From: Aurantibacter_A sp965215845
GTDB taxonomy: Bacteria > Bacteroidota > Bacteroidia > Flavobacteriales > Flavobacteriaceae
Reading direction: 5' to 3'
Assembly (NCBI GenBank): GCA_965215845.1
Contig: CBDCEL010000003.1
Coordinates: forward strand, 992,001-1,056,000
DNA length: 64,000 bases
This document shows positions 15,916-25,155 of the stretch, piece after piece (position 1 is the first letter of the stretch; every line of letters begins with the position of its first letter). The translations under genes were made by a program, and so were the position numbers. Under the pieces are notes generated by a model. It was not told the origin of the DNA. It saw only the letters and a list, made by a program, of their open reading frames with translations, and did no database searches.

Positions 15916-17022
15916 ATGAACTGGGTCATTGTACTATTCTTACTATTCACATTTATAGGATTGTCGCTTTCCGTACTTTTCGTGGTCAAGAAACGCGGAG
16001 ACAGATTGGCCAATGTTATATTGGGGGTATATACGGCGCTCTTCTCCTTTGAATTGTTGAACAATTGCCTACGGTGGTCGGGGGATCTGTACACCGAAAC
16101 TTTCGTACACTTGAATTTGGCCCATTTTCCTCTATGGACCATTTATGGTGCCCTGGTATTCATTTATGTTCGTAGGGTCATTAAGAATTCCGGTTTCAAG
16201 TTTTATGACCTTTTGTTTTTGGTTCCCCCGACAATCATGATGGCCATGATCTATCCGTTCTATCGTCTTTCCACATCCGATAAACTACAGGTCTTAGCCG
16301 AGGGGCGTACATACGACTATGCCTATTTTCCAAGATATACCATTTGGATCGTTATTGGCATTATGTTCTTCTATGCACTTTTGACCTATTTCACCTTTTC
16401 ATGGAACAAAAGAATCGGTTGGCGCGAAAATAAATGGTTGAAATGGTTTGTAGGTTCGTATTTCGGATTTGTATTTCTGTTTGCCCTATACATCTTTTTG
16501 GTTCGGTTTCAGATTATGGACCCCAGCTATGATTATTTGATAGATATAGGCATTGTTTTGTTTATCGGATTGTTGGCATTTTTTGGGTTGGTGCAACCGG
16601 GGGTGTTTGAAGGCAAAGCCTTAAAGGAAATACTCCCGTTTATTAAGTACCAAAAAACAGGGCTGTCAAAAGCGTTGTCGCTTGAAATGAAGGAGAAACT
16701 GCTGGTCATTATGCAAAGAGAACGGCCTTATTTGAACAACGAACTGCGCCTTGACGACCTATCGCACTTGATGAATCTTTCTCGAAATCACACTTCGCAG
16801 ATAATCAATGAGCATTTCAATCTTTCGTTCTTTGATTTTATCAACCGATACCGAATCACTGAAGCCAAAAACCTTCTCATGAATATGGACACCAACGGAC
16901 TTACCGTGACCCAGATAGCCTATGATGTGGGGTTTAACAATAGGGCCTCTTTTTACAAGGCTTTCAAAAAGTTTGCCAATCTATCGCCCTCGCAATATGT
17001 CACGCATATGAAGGCCTCATAG
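15916..17022 (+). CDS. Membrane-bound AraC-family regulator
   Basis: 368 residues. Seven hydrophobic segments fill residues 1-235, then a linker leads to a C-terminal AraC double helix-turn-helix (LRLDDLSHLMNLSRNHTSQIIN, read as two parts, and VTQIAYDVGFNNRASFYKAFKKF). This layout, with an integral membrane sensor replacing the usual cupin, is common in flavobacteria and implies that DNA is bound at the inner membrane in response to an envelope or lipophilic signal. Targets are unknown. The M23 lipoprotein gene begins 21 bases downstream and may be cotranscribed. Confidence 0.87.
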   Translation: MNWVIVLFLLFTFIGLSLSVLFVVKKRGDRLANVILGVYTALFSFELLNNCLRWSGDLYTETFVHLNLAHFPLWTIYGALVFIYVRRVIKNSGFKFYDLLFLVPPTIMMAMIYPFYRLSTSDKLQVLAEGRTYDYAYFPRYTIWIVIGIMFFYALLTYFTFSWNKRIGWRENKWLKWFVGSYFGFVFLFALYIFLVRFQIMDPSYDYLIDIGIVLFIGLLAFFGLVQPGVFEGKALKEILPFIKYQKTGLSKALSLEMKEKLLVIMQRERPYLNNELRLDDLSHLMNLSRNHTSQIINEHFNLSFFDFINRYRITEAKNLLMNMDTNGLTVTQIAYDVGFNNRASFYKAFKKFANLSPSQYVTHMKAS

Positions 17023-17043
17023 AAATAATTAGGGCAAGATCAA

Positions 17044-17700
17044 ATGAAAAAGGTCAAAACAAATAACAAAAATGGTTGCAGGTACATTTACCTCTTGCTG
17101 TTGGTTTTAACGGGATGTGCCAAGGAAAGACACATCGAGGAGACAAACACTATGGCATACAACAACCAAGAGCCCGTGGCCATTGGTTGTGAAGGTGCCG
17201 ACTACGACGATTGGACAAGATCGGCCTATGTGCTGCCCTATCCTATCGGTAAGTCACACGTCGTCAACCTAAGCCATTGTGCCGGCTCGTACCACAGTGC
17301 TGGGGAACCCGATGAATTTGCAATCGATTTCGAGATGCCCATCGGAACCCACATCAGCGCCTCAAGGGCCGGGCGCGTGGTACGTATTGAAGAGTCGGGG
17401 GTCGATGGAAACTTCCCGAATAACGTGGTGGTCGTTCAGCACGCCGACAACACCTTCGCCCAATATATGCATTTGACCAACAAAGGGGTATTTGTAAAAG
17501 TAGGTGATGAAGTAGAACAAGGCCAGATAATTGCCCTTAGCGGAAATACGGGTCTTGCGGGTTATCCGCATTTGCATTTCGTGGTAACGGATGGCAGTTA
17601 TGCCTATCCCTACAAATCCGTTCCCACCACATTTAAGAATACGTCACCAAATGAAAGGAGCCTTGCCTCTTGGACAAGATATACCGCCCTACCCTATTGA
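17044..17700 (+). CDS. M23-family metallopeptidase lipoprotein
   Basis: 218 residues. Signal peptide with lipobox LTGC (Cys25). The lysostaphin-type zinc site is visible as YHSAGEPDEFAIDF, with the His and the Asp of the HxxxD-like pair displaced by a short insertion, and HLHF near residue 179. Zinc endopeptidases of this family cut peptidoglycan cross-bridges or act as non-catalytic activators. It would face the periplasm from a lipid-anchored position. It directly follows the AraC-type membrane regulator. Confidence 0.83.
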   Translation: MKKVKTNNKNGCRYIYLLLLVLTGCAKERHIEETNTMAYNNQEPVAIGCEGADYDDWTRSAYVLPYPIGKSHVVNLSHCAGSYHSAGEPDEFAIDFEMPIGTHISASRAGRVVRIEESGVDGNFPNNVVVVQHADNTFAQYMHLTNKGVFVKVGDEVEQGQIIALSGNTGLAGYPHLHFVVTDGSYAYPYKSVPTTFKNTSPNERSLASWTRYTALPY

Positions 17701-17819
17701 ACATTAGCTTTCTATGAAAATATTAACACATAATATCATTAAAAATCACTAACTTAGATATGGGAAATAATCCGCCCCACAAGTGGGACTCATTCCTTTC
17801 TCTTCAAAAAACATTTGTT

Positions 17820-19148
17820 ATGACACATACGTACAAAAAACTCGGAAAAACATCTTTTATTTTAGTGCTATTCGCCATGCTCTTAGCTTCTGTAGGCCTA
17901 CAAAACGCCTATGCGTTTCAAGACGATATGCAAGAGCAAAACACCTCCTTCGAAGAATACAAAGGCAAGGTCATTGACGGGGATAGCAAAAAACCATTGG
18001 TTTTCGCAACACTGGCCTTGGAAAACACCAACATAAGTACCATTAGCAATACCGAAGGGGAGTTTGCCCTTAAGATTCCATCGGATGTCAAAGAAGGAAG
18101 TGTTCTGGTTTCCTTTTTGGGCTATGGGTCAAAATCCGTTCCCCTTGCCGAGTTCAAATCGGGTAAAAACGAAATTGCGTTGGATGTTTCGGTAACCGAA
18201 CTACCTGGAGTCAATATTGAGGTACCCAAAAGTGCGGAGCAATTGGTCAGGGAAACCCTTAAGAGAAAAGGGGAGAATTATTTCGATGATCCCACATTGA
18301 TGACCGCATTTTACAGGGAAACCATCAAGAAAAGAAGAAGAAACGTGTCATTGTCAGAAGCGGTGGTCAACATTTACAAGACCCCGTACAATACGACCAA
18401 GAGAGATGCCGTACAACTGTTCAAGGCAAGAAAAAGTACGGATTACAGCCGGTTGGATACTGTTGCACTCAAGCTGCAAGGCGGTCCGTTCAATGCCTTG
18501 TTCATAGATGTCATGAAATACCCGGAATACATTTTTACGGAAAAGTCGATTTCCAACTATGTTTATTCCTTTGATGGGTCGACCCGGGTAAACGACCAAT
18601 TGATATATATTGTCAACTTCAGACAGCGACCTGATTTGACCGAGCCACTTTACCAAGGTAAATTGTATATCGATGCCCAGAACAAGATTCTGACCAGTGC
18701 GATCTATTCCCTGAATATTACCAATAAAGACGAGGCATCAAGAATGTTCGTTCGCAAAAAGCCCAGAAATGCCAGGGTATGGCCTACAGAGGTCGCCTAT
18801 CGCGTAGATTATCGTGAGAAGAATAATAAATGGTACTATGGTTACAGCAATATATTGCTCGAGTTCAAGGTAGATTGGGACAAAAGACTGTTCAACTCGG
18901 TATATAGTATGACCTGTGAGATGGCAGTGACCGACTGGAAGAAGAACAACGCCACTGCATTCCCAAAAAGAGAGGATAGAATCAAATCTTCGATTATTTT
19001 GAGCGACGAGGCAATTGGCTTCGCCGATCCAGATTTTTGGGGAGCACACAATATCATCGAACCTGAAAAGTCGATTGAGTCGGCCATCAAAAAAATACAA
19101 AGGCAGTTAAAAAGATCGAAACCAAGTGGTACGGCATCGGCCAGATAA
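17820..19148 (+). CDS. CarboxypepD_reg-like domain outer envelope protein
   Basis: 442 residues. Signal peptide ending near AYAFQ. The next 90 residues form a carboxypeptidase regulatory-like beta sandwich (KGKVIDGDSKKPLVFATL, then TISNTEGEFALKIP), the domain that also starts TonB-dependent receptors. The rest (from VRETLKRKGENYF) is the partner domain common in stand-alone Bacteroidota proteins of this type. No TonB box or barrel follows. The start is ATG 17820 at the signal peptide, not the in-frame ATG at 17760. Function unknown; located in the periplasm or at the cell surface. Confidence 0.8.
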   Translation: MTHTYKKLGKTSFILVLFAMLLASVGLQNAYAFQDDMQEQNTSFEEYKGKVIDGDSKKPLVFATLALENTNISTISNTEGEFALKIPSDVKEGSVLVSFLGYGSKSVPLAEFKSGKNEIALDVSVTELPGVNIEVPKSAEQLVRETLKRKGENYFDDPTLMTAFYRETIKKRRRNVSLSEAVVNIYKTPYNTTKRDAVQLFKARKSTDYSRLDTVALKLQGGPFNALFIDVMKYPEYIFTEKSISNYVYSFDGSTRVNDQLIYIVNFRQRPDLTEPLYQGKLYIDAQNKILTSAIYSLNITNKDEASRMFVRKKPRNARVWPTEVAYRVDYREKNNKWYYGYSNILLEFKVDWDKRLFNSVYSMTCEMAVTDWKKNNATAFPKREDRIKSSIILSDEAIGFADPDFWGAHNIIEPEKSIESAIKKIQRQLKRSKPSGTASAR

Positions 19149-19170
19149 TACAAAACGATAAAAAATTAGA

Positions 19171-19199
19171 ACGGCTGTCTCCTGAGGCAGCTGTTTTTT
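19171..19199 (+). terminator. Terminator after the CarboxypepD_reg gene
   Basis: ACGGCTGTCT/AGGCAGCTGT stem (two wobble pairs), loop CCTG, followed by TTTTTT. Confidence 0.8.
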
Positions 19200-19346
19200 A
19201 TTGCAGTTATCCCACAAGGAAGTTTGAGGCCAAGATACTGCACCCCATTTTCAGGGTTCAAGATTTCACTGTTCCCGGCCTCTGAGAAAAATCCCCTTTC
19301 AAAGAAATTTGAATCAAATTCGACGAACGGTAACCACGACGGCGGC

Positions 19347-19396
19347 ATTATAAAAATAAAATACGGCATTGTCCGTTGTATTTAAACATTTATAAT
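19347..19396. promoter_or_regulatory. 50-bp imperfect dyad upstream of the protease operon
   Basis: Outer arms ATTATAAA (19347-19354) and TTTATAAT (19389-19396) and inner arms AAATAC (19359-19364) and GTATTT (19378-19383) share one centre near 19371. It ends 25 bases before the start codon at 19422, so it could be an operator over the promoter or a leader hairpin. Confidence 0.5.
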
Positions 19397-19421
19397 CCGA
19401 ACTGTCCAAAATCCAAATTTT

Positions 19422-20585
19422 ATGAAAAACGTATTACCTAGGTTCAGCCGACCCATTCAAGGTATCGACGAGCCAAGAACAGAGGTCTCTCATTGGGACA
19501 AAGCCATGGATGCCTACGAGGCCAAAGACTTCAGAACGGCACTACTGGAAACCATTAACTACATCAATCCTGAAATTCTGTCTGGAAAGGACACTACCGG
19601 AAACATTGAAATCGTAAGGGGTCAAGGTTCTGCCGAAATACAAGTATCGATTTCGGCTGACAAACTATCGATAAGGGCTCCCTTTCTAAAGGTCACAGAC
19701 GCCACAAACAAAGTAGCCCTATATCGAAAGATAGCCGAAGTCAATTTTCATCCTTTGACATTGGCCCAAATCCATTTGCACAACAATGAACTTTGGTTCG
19801 ACTTTGAAATGTCAATTGAATTGTGCCAACCCTATAAGGTTTACGATGTATTGCGGGAAATCTGTGTCTATGCCGACGATTATGACGATGACTTTGTTGA
19901 AAAGTACAAAGCTGATTTCTACAAAGAGCCCAATGTTCAGAATCTTGCAGGGGAGGAAGTAGAAAAAGTATGGCAGCAAATTTCAAATGTTTTAGAGGAT
20001 TATAAAAACTACAGCGCCTTCTTCAAGGAAAAGAGATGGGATGCCTTTCAATGGGACATTATCGTCATTTCAGTACTCAAAATCGTAAATATGCCTTACG
20101 TTCATGGCAATCTGAGAACCGACCTTGAGGAATACGCCAATAATATGTTCAATGGTCAAATCGACTTTCAATACAGAATCGACAAAGGAACCAAGTTCAT
20201 GCAAGACCTTTGCCAGAAATCAAAAGAAGATTTCTTTAAAGACATCTACCATGCTGACGCCTTTATCTCGTTGAAGTGGAGAAGTTCTATTCAAATTCTT
20301 CAAGACGAAGTAAAAAATTGGGAGCCTACGGTAACCAAATACATCAAAGACAACGATAATTTTTCATTGTCCTACTTTTTGCAATACAATTTCTTGTTTA
20401 TGCTCTATAACTTCAATGTTGAGGAAAATCACAAGAATGCCATTTACGATGTTCTTGAAGCGGTCGAAGGCCAAGAGCCACACATCGCCGTTCCCAAATT
20501 ACTGGAAACCTATAACGGATTTCTGATGGGAAAAACCAAGGCAAGTTCAGGTACAAAGGGATTGTTCGCAAAACTCTTCGGATAA
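19422..20585 (+). CDS. Unknown cytosolic protein with YbjN/CesT-like N-terminal domain
   Basis: 387 residues, no signal peptide or membrane segment. Residues about 25-165 look like a YbjN or type III secretion chaperone-like fold: a helix (WDKAMDAYEAKDFRTALLE), a strand block (GSAEIQVSISADKLSIRAPF), helix KVALYRKIAEVNFHPL, strands ending in WFDFEMSIEL, and a helix with the acidic YADDYDDDF. The remaining 220 residues are helical and unrecognised, ending in a Gly/Lys-rich tail. The same arrangement of strands and even the GSA opening recurs in the C-terminal domain of the next gene, 24 bases downstream. The two are probably cotranscribed and may interact through these domains. No function is known to me. 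Confidence 0.85.
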   Translation: MKNVLPRFSRPIQGIDEPRTEVSHWDKAMDAYEAKDFRTALLETINYINPEILSGKDTTGNIEIVRGQGSAEIQVSISADKLSIRAPFLKVTDATNKVALYRKIAEVNFHPLTLAQIHLHNNELWFDFEMSIELCQPYKVYDVLREICVYADDYDDDFVEKYKADFYKEPNVQNLAGEEVEKVWQQISNVLEDYKNYSAFFKEKRWDAFQWDIIVISVLKIVNMPYVHGNLRTDLEEYANNMFNGQIDFQYRIDKGTKFMQDLCQKSKEDFFKDIYHADAFISLKWRSSIQILQDEVKNWEPTVTKYIKDNDNFSLSYFLQYNFLFMLYNFNVEENHKNAIYDVLEAVEGQEPHIAVPKLLETYNGFLMGKTKASSGTKGLFAKLFG

Positions 20586-20609
20586 AACAATATAGCAATA
20601 AGAAAAGAC

Positions 20610-21680
20610 ATGGAAAATATTCAAAAATCAATATTCAAGATAATAACCGCTGCTGGTACCGGAAGTGGCTTTGTAGTAAGCGGTAATAATTTAGTGATCA
20701 CAAATTACCATGTTGTCGCAGGCAACAAGGTAGTGGCGGTGGAAGACCATAAAAAAGATAGGCACGTGGCCAATGTGGTCATGGTGAATCCAGAAGTCGA
20801 TTTGGCCTTTTTGCGCATCGACGGATTCGAAAACGCCCATGGTGATTTAACATTGGACGAGGGTATTGCCATCGGTAACATGAGCAAGGTATATATCCAC
20901 GGATATCCATTCGGAATGCCTTATACTGTTACCGAAGGTATTGTTTCCTCGGTAAGCCAGCCCATGGGCTCAAGGGCATACCTTCAGACCGATGCAGCCG
21001 TGAATCCGGGCAACTCGGGTGGGCCCATGCTAAATGAGGCTGGAAACCTGGTCGGTGTTACGACCTCAAAATTCACCAATGCCGACAATGTCGGTTTTGG
21101 GATCAAGCATGATGACTTGATAAAGGAACTCAATGATTTCAAATATTCCGATAACGCCTATCGTTTAAAGTGCAACAGTTGTGACAGCTATTCGGATCAA
21201 GAATCGGAATTCTGTTCCAATTGTGGAAACTCTGTCGATATCTCCGTTTTTGAGGAATTCGAAAAAGGTCATTTTGCCAATTTTGTAGAGGAGGCCTTAT
21301 CGGAATTGGGCATGAATCCCGTTTTAGGTCGTGCCGGTAGGGATTTCTGGGAGTTCCATCAGGGCAGCGCATTGGTCAGAATATTTGTTTACAAGCGCGA
21401 TTATCTGGTAGCCACCTCGCCAATGAACAATCTGCCTAAACAAAATTTGGCCGAATTGATGGAATATTTGTTGACCAGAAACGTCGAACCCTATTATTTA
21501 GGGGTCAACGATAACAAAATATATATTTCATATCGGGTGCACTTGTCCGACATCTTTACCGATGGGGCCGATATTGTCAAGGAAAACATCAAAAACCTTG
21601 CACTAAAGGCAGATGATCTTGATAACTTCTTTATGGACGCCTATGGCTGCGAAATGGCCATTGAGGCAAAAGATGTTTAG
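20610..21680 (+). CDS. Cytosolic trypsin-like serine protease with zinc ribbon and YbjN-like C-terminal domain
   Basis: 356 residues. The chymotrypsin-fold triad is complete: His34 in TNYHVVAG, Asp64 in NPEVDLAFLRI and Ser136 in NPGNSGGP, as in HtrA-type proteases. There is no signal peptide, no membrane anchor and no PDZ domain. A linker carries a four-Cys zinc ribbon (Cys188, 191, 202, 205). Residues 215-356 form a domain like the N-terminal domain of the preceding gene (GSALVRIFVYKRDYLVA, then KIYISYRVHLSDIF and KADDLDNFF). A cytosolic protease joined to a possible recognition domain suggests conditional cleavage of a bound client; this is inference. It is the second gene of a two-gene operon with a terminator after it. 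Confidence 0.87.
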   Translation: MENIQKSIFKIITAAGTGSGFVVSGNNLVITNYHVVAGNKVVAVEDHKKDRHVANVVMVNPEVDLAFLRIDGFENAHGDLTLDEGIAIGNMSKVYIHGYPFGMPYTVTEGIVSSVSQPMGSRAYLQTDAAVNPGNSGGPMLNEAGNLVGVTTSKFTNADNVGFGIKHDDLIKELNDFKYSDNAYRLKCNSCDSYSDQESEFCSNCGNSVDISVFEEFEKGHFANFVEEALSELGMNPVLGRAGRDFWEFHQGSALVRIFVYKRDYLVATSPMNNLPKQNLAELMEYLLTRNVEPYYLGVNDNKIYISYRVHLSDIFTDGADIVKENIKNLALKADDLDNFFMDAYGCEMAIEAKDV

Positions 21681-21705
21681 AAGGGAATCGTTTCGTTATA
21701 AACCA

Positions 21706-21737
21706 AAATGCCCCACTCTTTGATGGGGCATTTTTAT
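21706..21737. terminator. Terminator between the protease operon and recQ
   Basis: AAATGCCCC/GGGGCATTT stem with T runs on both strands, placed between two convergent genes. Confidence 0.82.
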
Positions 21738-21757
21738 TGTTATTGGCTTCGATCAAA

Positions 21758-23968
21758 TCAATTGGCCACCTCACTGATAAATTTCAGGCGATATAACCGC
21801 AACTCCTCATCCTCGTAATCGCCATCGAATTCTTTCATTGCCTCTTGAAGGTCATCGCTTTCCGCTTCGAGAAAATAATCATGGATTTCTTCTTGTTGGT
21901 CTTCGTCCAATACCTCATCGACCCAATAACTTAGGTTCAGTTTTGTACCGCTGAAGACGATTTGTTCCATCTCTTTGATCAATTCGGGTATCTCAAGACC
22001 CTTGGCAGACGCAATATCGTTCAAAGGCAGTTTTCGGTCAACATTTTGAATGATATAAAGTTTTAACGCTGAATTGGCACCCGTACTTTTTACTACCAGA
22101 TCATCGGGGCGTATTATTTCATTTTCTTCGACATATTCAGCTATCAATTTCACGAAGGGCTTACCATATTTTTTGGCCTTACCCTCACCCACTCCATGAA
22201 TGTTCAACAATTCCTCTTCCCTAATGGGGTACTTCAATGCCATATCAATAAGGGAAGGGTCTTGAAATACCACAAAAGGAGGCACCCCCATCTTATCGGC
22301 CTGGGTCTTTCTCAGGGCCTTCAATTGTTTCAAAAGTTTTTCGTCGGCCACACCGCCTTTAGAAGAGCTTGCAACATTGACATTGGCAGATTCCTCATAT
22401 GAATGATCCAATGTCATCATAAACGAAACGGGGTTCCCATAGAATTCCTCCCCTTTATCGGTAACATGTAAGATGCCGTATTGTTCAATCTCTTTTTTCA
22501 ATAATTTGGCCACAAGTACTTGTCGGATCAATGCCATCCAATAGCCTTTATCTTTGTCGGAGCCACTACCGAATACATCTTTCTCATTGGCTTTGTGAGA
22601 AGCGACCAAGGCATTCACGCTTCCGGTCAAGGTGTGAACGATTTCCTTCGATTTAAACTTTTCGTTGGTCTCCTTCACGGCCCGAATCAACTTCACAACA
22701 TCGTCCTTGGCCTCTTGTTTTTTCTTCGGGTTTCTCGAATTATCATCCATATCGGCCCCCTCGCCATTGACCTCATCGAACTCCTCCCCAAAATAATGCA
22801 ACATGAACTTTCTTCTCGACATTGAGGTCTCGGCATAAGCGACCACTTCTTGAAGCAAGGCGTTGCCGATTTCTTGTTCGGCCACAGGTTTGTTCGACAT
22901 GAATTTTTCAAGCTTTTCGATATCCTTGTAGGCATAAAATGCCAAACAGTGACCCTCTCCCCCATCACGACCTGCCCTTCCGGTTTCTTGATAATAACTC
23001 TCTATGCTCTTTGGTATATCATGGTGAATCACAAAGCGTACATCGGGTTTATCGATCCCCATTCCAAAGGCAATGGTGGCCACGACCACATCTACATCCT
23101 CCATCAAGAACATATCTTGATATTTGGATCGGGTCTTCGCATCAAATCCTGCATGGTAGGGCACCGCGCTTATGCCATTGACCTGTAGTGCCTGTGCCAA
23201 TTCCTCGACCCGTTTTCTGCTAAGGCAGTATACGATTCCAGACTTACCTGCGCTCTTTTTGATAAAACGAATGATGTCAGAATCGACCTGTGCGGTCTTC
23301 GGCCGAACCTCGTAGTACAGATTCGCCCTATTGAAGGACGCCTTGAATACTTTGGCATCTGAAATGCCCAGATTTTTGATAATATCTTCTTGTACTTTAG
23401 GTGTGGCAGTGGCCGTCAAACCAATAATCGGGATATTATCGCCCAACCGATTGACAATGGATTTCAAATTTCTGTATTCGGGTCTAAAATCATGCCCCCA
23501 CTCCGAAATACAATGAGCCTCATCTACAGCGACGAAAGATAGCGGAACCGTTTGCAAGAAATCAATATATTCAGGCTTGGTCAACGATTCTGGCGCGACG
23601 TACAACAGTTTGGTTATGCCTTCGGTAATGTCTTGCTTAACCTGTTTCACCTCGGTCTTGTTCAAAGAGGAGTTCAGTACATGGGCAATCCCATGCTCGG
23701 CCGAAACACCTCTTATAGCGTCTACTTGGTTCTTCATTAAGGCAATCAGTGGTGATACAACTATTGCGGTACCTTCTTGCATCAAAGCCGGAAGTTGGTA
23801 ACAAAGTGATTTGCCGCCACCCGTAGGCATAATTACAAACGTATTGCGGCCTTGCGCAATATTCTGGATTACGTCTTCTTGAAGTCCTTTGAAACTTGAA
23901 AAACCAAAGTACTTCTTCAAAGGTTCGTATAAGTCAATTTTTTTCAAAACGGGGTTTTCAGTTGACAT
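21758..23968 (-). CDS. recQ: ATP-dependent DNA helicase RecQ
   Basis: 736 residues. Superfamily 2 helicase core with MPTGGGKSLC, the DEAH box in AVDEAHCISEWGHDFRP, TATATPKV and the RAGRDG motif VI. The RQC region follows, but the segment that in E. coli RecQ holds four zinc-binding cysteines reads FGEEFDEVNGEGADMDD and has none. An HRDC domain (LRKTQADKMGVPPFVVF) and a C-terminal helical extension complete the protein. It unwinds 3'-tailed DNA in recombination and fork repair. It is divergent from kdsD across 221 bases. Confidence 0.94.
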   Translation of the reverse strand: MSTENPVLKKIDLYEPLKKYFGFSSFKGLQEDVIQNIAQGRNTFVIMPTGGGKSLCYQLPALMQEGTAIVVSPLIALMKNQVDAIRGVSAEHGIAHVLNSSLNKTEVKQVKQDITEGITKLLYVAPESLTKPEYIDFLQTVPLSFVAVDEAHCISEWGHDFRPEYRNLKSIVNRLGDNIPIIGLTATATPKVQEDIIKNLGISDAKVFKASFNRANLYYEVRPKTAQVDSDIIRFIKKSAGKSGIVYCLSRKRVEELAQALQVNGISAVPYHAGFDAKTRSKYQDMFLMEDVDVVVATIAFGMGIDKPDVRFVIHHDIPKSIESYYQETGRAGRDGGEGHCLAFYAYKDIEKLEKFMSNKPVAEQEIGNALLQEVVAYAETSMSRRKFMLHYFGEEFDEVNGEGADMDDNSRNPKKKQEAKDDVVKLIRAVKETNEKFKSKEIVHTLTGSVNALVASHKANEKDVFGSGSDKDKGYWMALIRQVLVAKLLKKEIEQYGILHVTDKGEEFYGNPVSFMMTLDHSYEESANVNVASSSKGGVADEKLLKQLKALRKTQADKMGVPPFVVFQDPSLIDMALKYPIREEELLNIHGVGEGKAKKYGKPFVKLIAEYVEENEIIRPDDLVVKSTGANSALKLYIIQNVDRKLPLNDIASAKGLEIPELIKEMEQIVFSGTKLNLSYWVDEVLDEDQQEEIHDYFLEAESDDLQEAMKEFDGDYEDEELRLYRLKFISEVAN

Positions 23969-24094
23969 TTGATAAATGGTCTAATGTGCAAGTTTAAAAG
24001 GAGTTTATAAGATAGGGATTTTTTGCGATCGGGCGGCTAAATCGAACTATATCATCAGGTTACAATTAATATGGAAGTATAAGTTGAGATTACT

Positions 24095-24102
24095 TAATTT
24101 TG
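24095..24102 (+). promoter_or_regulatory. -7 promoter element of the kdsD operon
   Basis: TAATTTTG matches TAnnTTTG, 88 bases before the kdsD start, in the divergent gap with recQ. No -33 TTG at ideal distance. Confidence 0.4.
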
Positions 24103-24189
24103 CAATATCCTAAAGATAAAACATTCTTTTAGAAACTGTTCGCATATTTAGATAGTTTTTAGAATTCCATCGAACGAATACTTGAATAC

Positions 24190-25155
24190 TTGAACGAAGC
24201 CCAAAAAATCATAGCCCTTGCGAAAAAGACCATAGGGGAAGAAGCTGCGTCAATTCAAAATTTGGCCAACTTGCTTCAAGATGACTTTGCTAAGACCGTA
24301 GCATGTATTTTGGCCTCGGAAGGCCGTGTTGTGGTCACTGGAATAGGTAAAAGTGCCATTATCGCCAATAAGATCGTTGCGACGTTCAACTCGACAGGTA
24401 CTCCCGCCATTTTTATGCATGCCGCCGATGCGATTCATGGCGATTTAGGTACGATTCAAGAAAACGATGTGGTGGTCTGTATTTCAAAAAGTGGCGACAC
24501 CCCGGAAATAAAAATGCTTGTGCCCCTTATCAAGAGGGGAAGCAACAAATTGGTCGCTATTACCGGTAATCCAGATTCTTTTTTGGGCAAACAATGTGAT
24601 TTTGTGTTGAACACCTTTGTAGAAAAAGAGGCATGCCCCAATAATTTGGCGCCTACCACAAGTACGACGGCACAGATGGTCATGGGTGATGCATTGGCGG
24701 TCTGCCTATTGGATCTTAGGGGCTTCGACAGTGCAGATTTTGCCAAATATCATCCTGGTGGGGCATTGGGCAAAAAGCTCTATCTAAGAGTGGCCGATAT
24801 TGCGGAAAAAAATCAAAAGCCGATGGTCGGACATGATGAGGATATCAGAAAGGTCATCGTCGAAATTTCAGAAAAAATGTTGGGTGCTTCCGCCGTTTTG
24901 AAAGACGGCAAGGTCATTGGTATTATCACCGACGGTGACATTCGAAGAATGCTCAACAAATATGACAGCATCAACGGTTTGCTGGCAAGGGATATCATGT
25001 CGGCCAATCCGAAGACAATTTCAGGCGATGTATTGGCCGTCAAGGCCCTTAAAGCGATGCAAGAAAAGGGCATTTCGCAATTATTGGTCGTAGATAATTC
25101 AGGGTATAAAGGTGTTGTACACCTGCATAACCTGATCAATGAAGGTATTATATAA
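24190..25155 (+). CDS. kdsD: Arabinose-5-phosphate isomerase, KpsF/GutQ family
   Basis: 321 residues. An N-terminal SIS domain (VVVTGIGKSAIIANKI, SKSGDTPEIK, ITGNPDS) is followed by two CBS domains (from VADIAEKNQKPM and from ARDIMSANPKT). It converts ribulose 5-phosphate to arabinose 5-phosphate, the first committed precursor of Kdo in lipopolysaccharide. The start is TTG at 24190: an in-frame stop lies at 24160 and there is no ATG between. tatC follows with a 1-base TAATG overlap. Confidence 0.92.
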   Translation: MNEAQKIIALAKKTIGEEAASIQNLANLLQDDFAKTVACILASEGRVVVTGIGKSAIIANKIVATFNSTGTPAIFMHAADAIHGDLGTIQENDVVVCISKSGDTPEIKMLVPLIKRGSNKLVAITGNPDSFLGKQCDFVLNTFVEKEACPNNLAPTTSTTAQMVMGDALAVCLLDLRGFDSADFAKYHPGGALGKKLYLRVADIAEKNQKPMVGHDEDIRKVIVEISEKMLGASAVLKDGKVIGIITDGDIRRMLNKYDSINGLLARDIMSANPKTISGDVLAVKALKAMQEKGISQLLVVDNSGYKGVVHLHNLINEGII

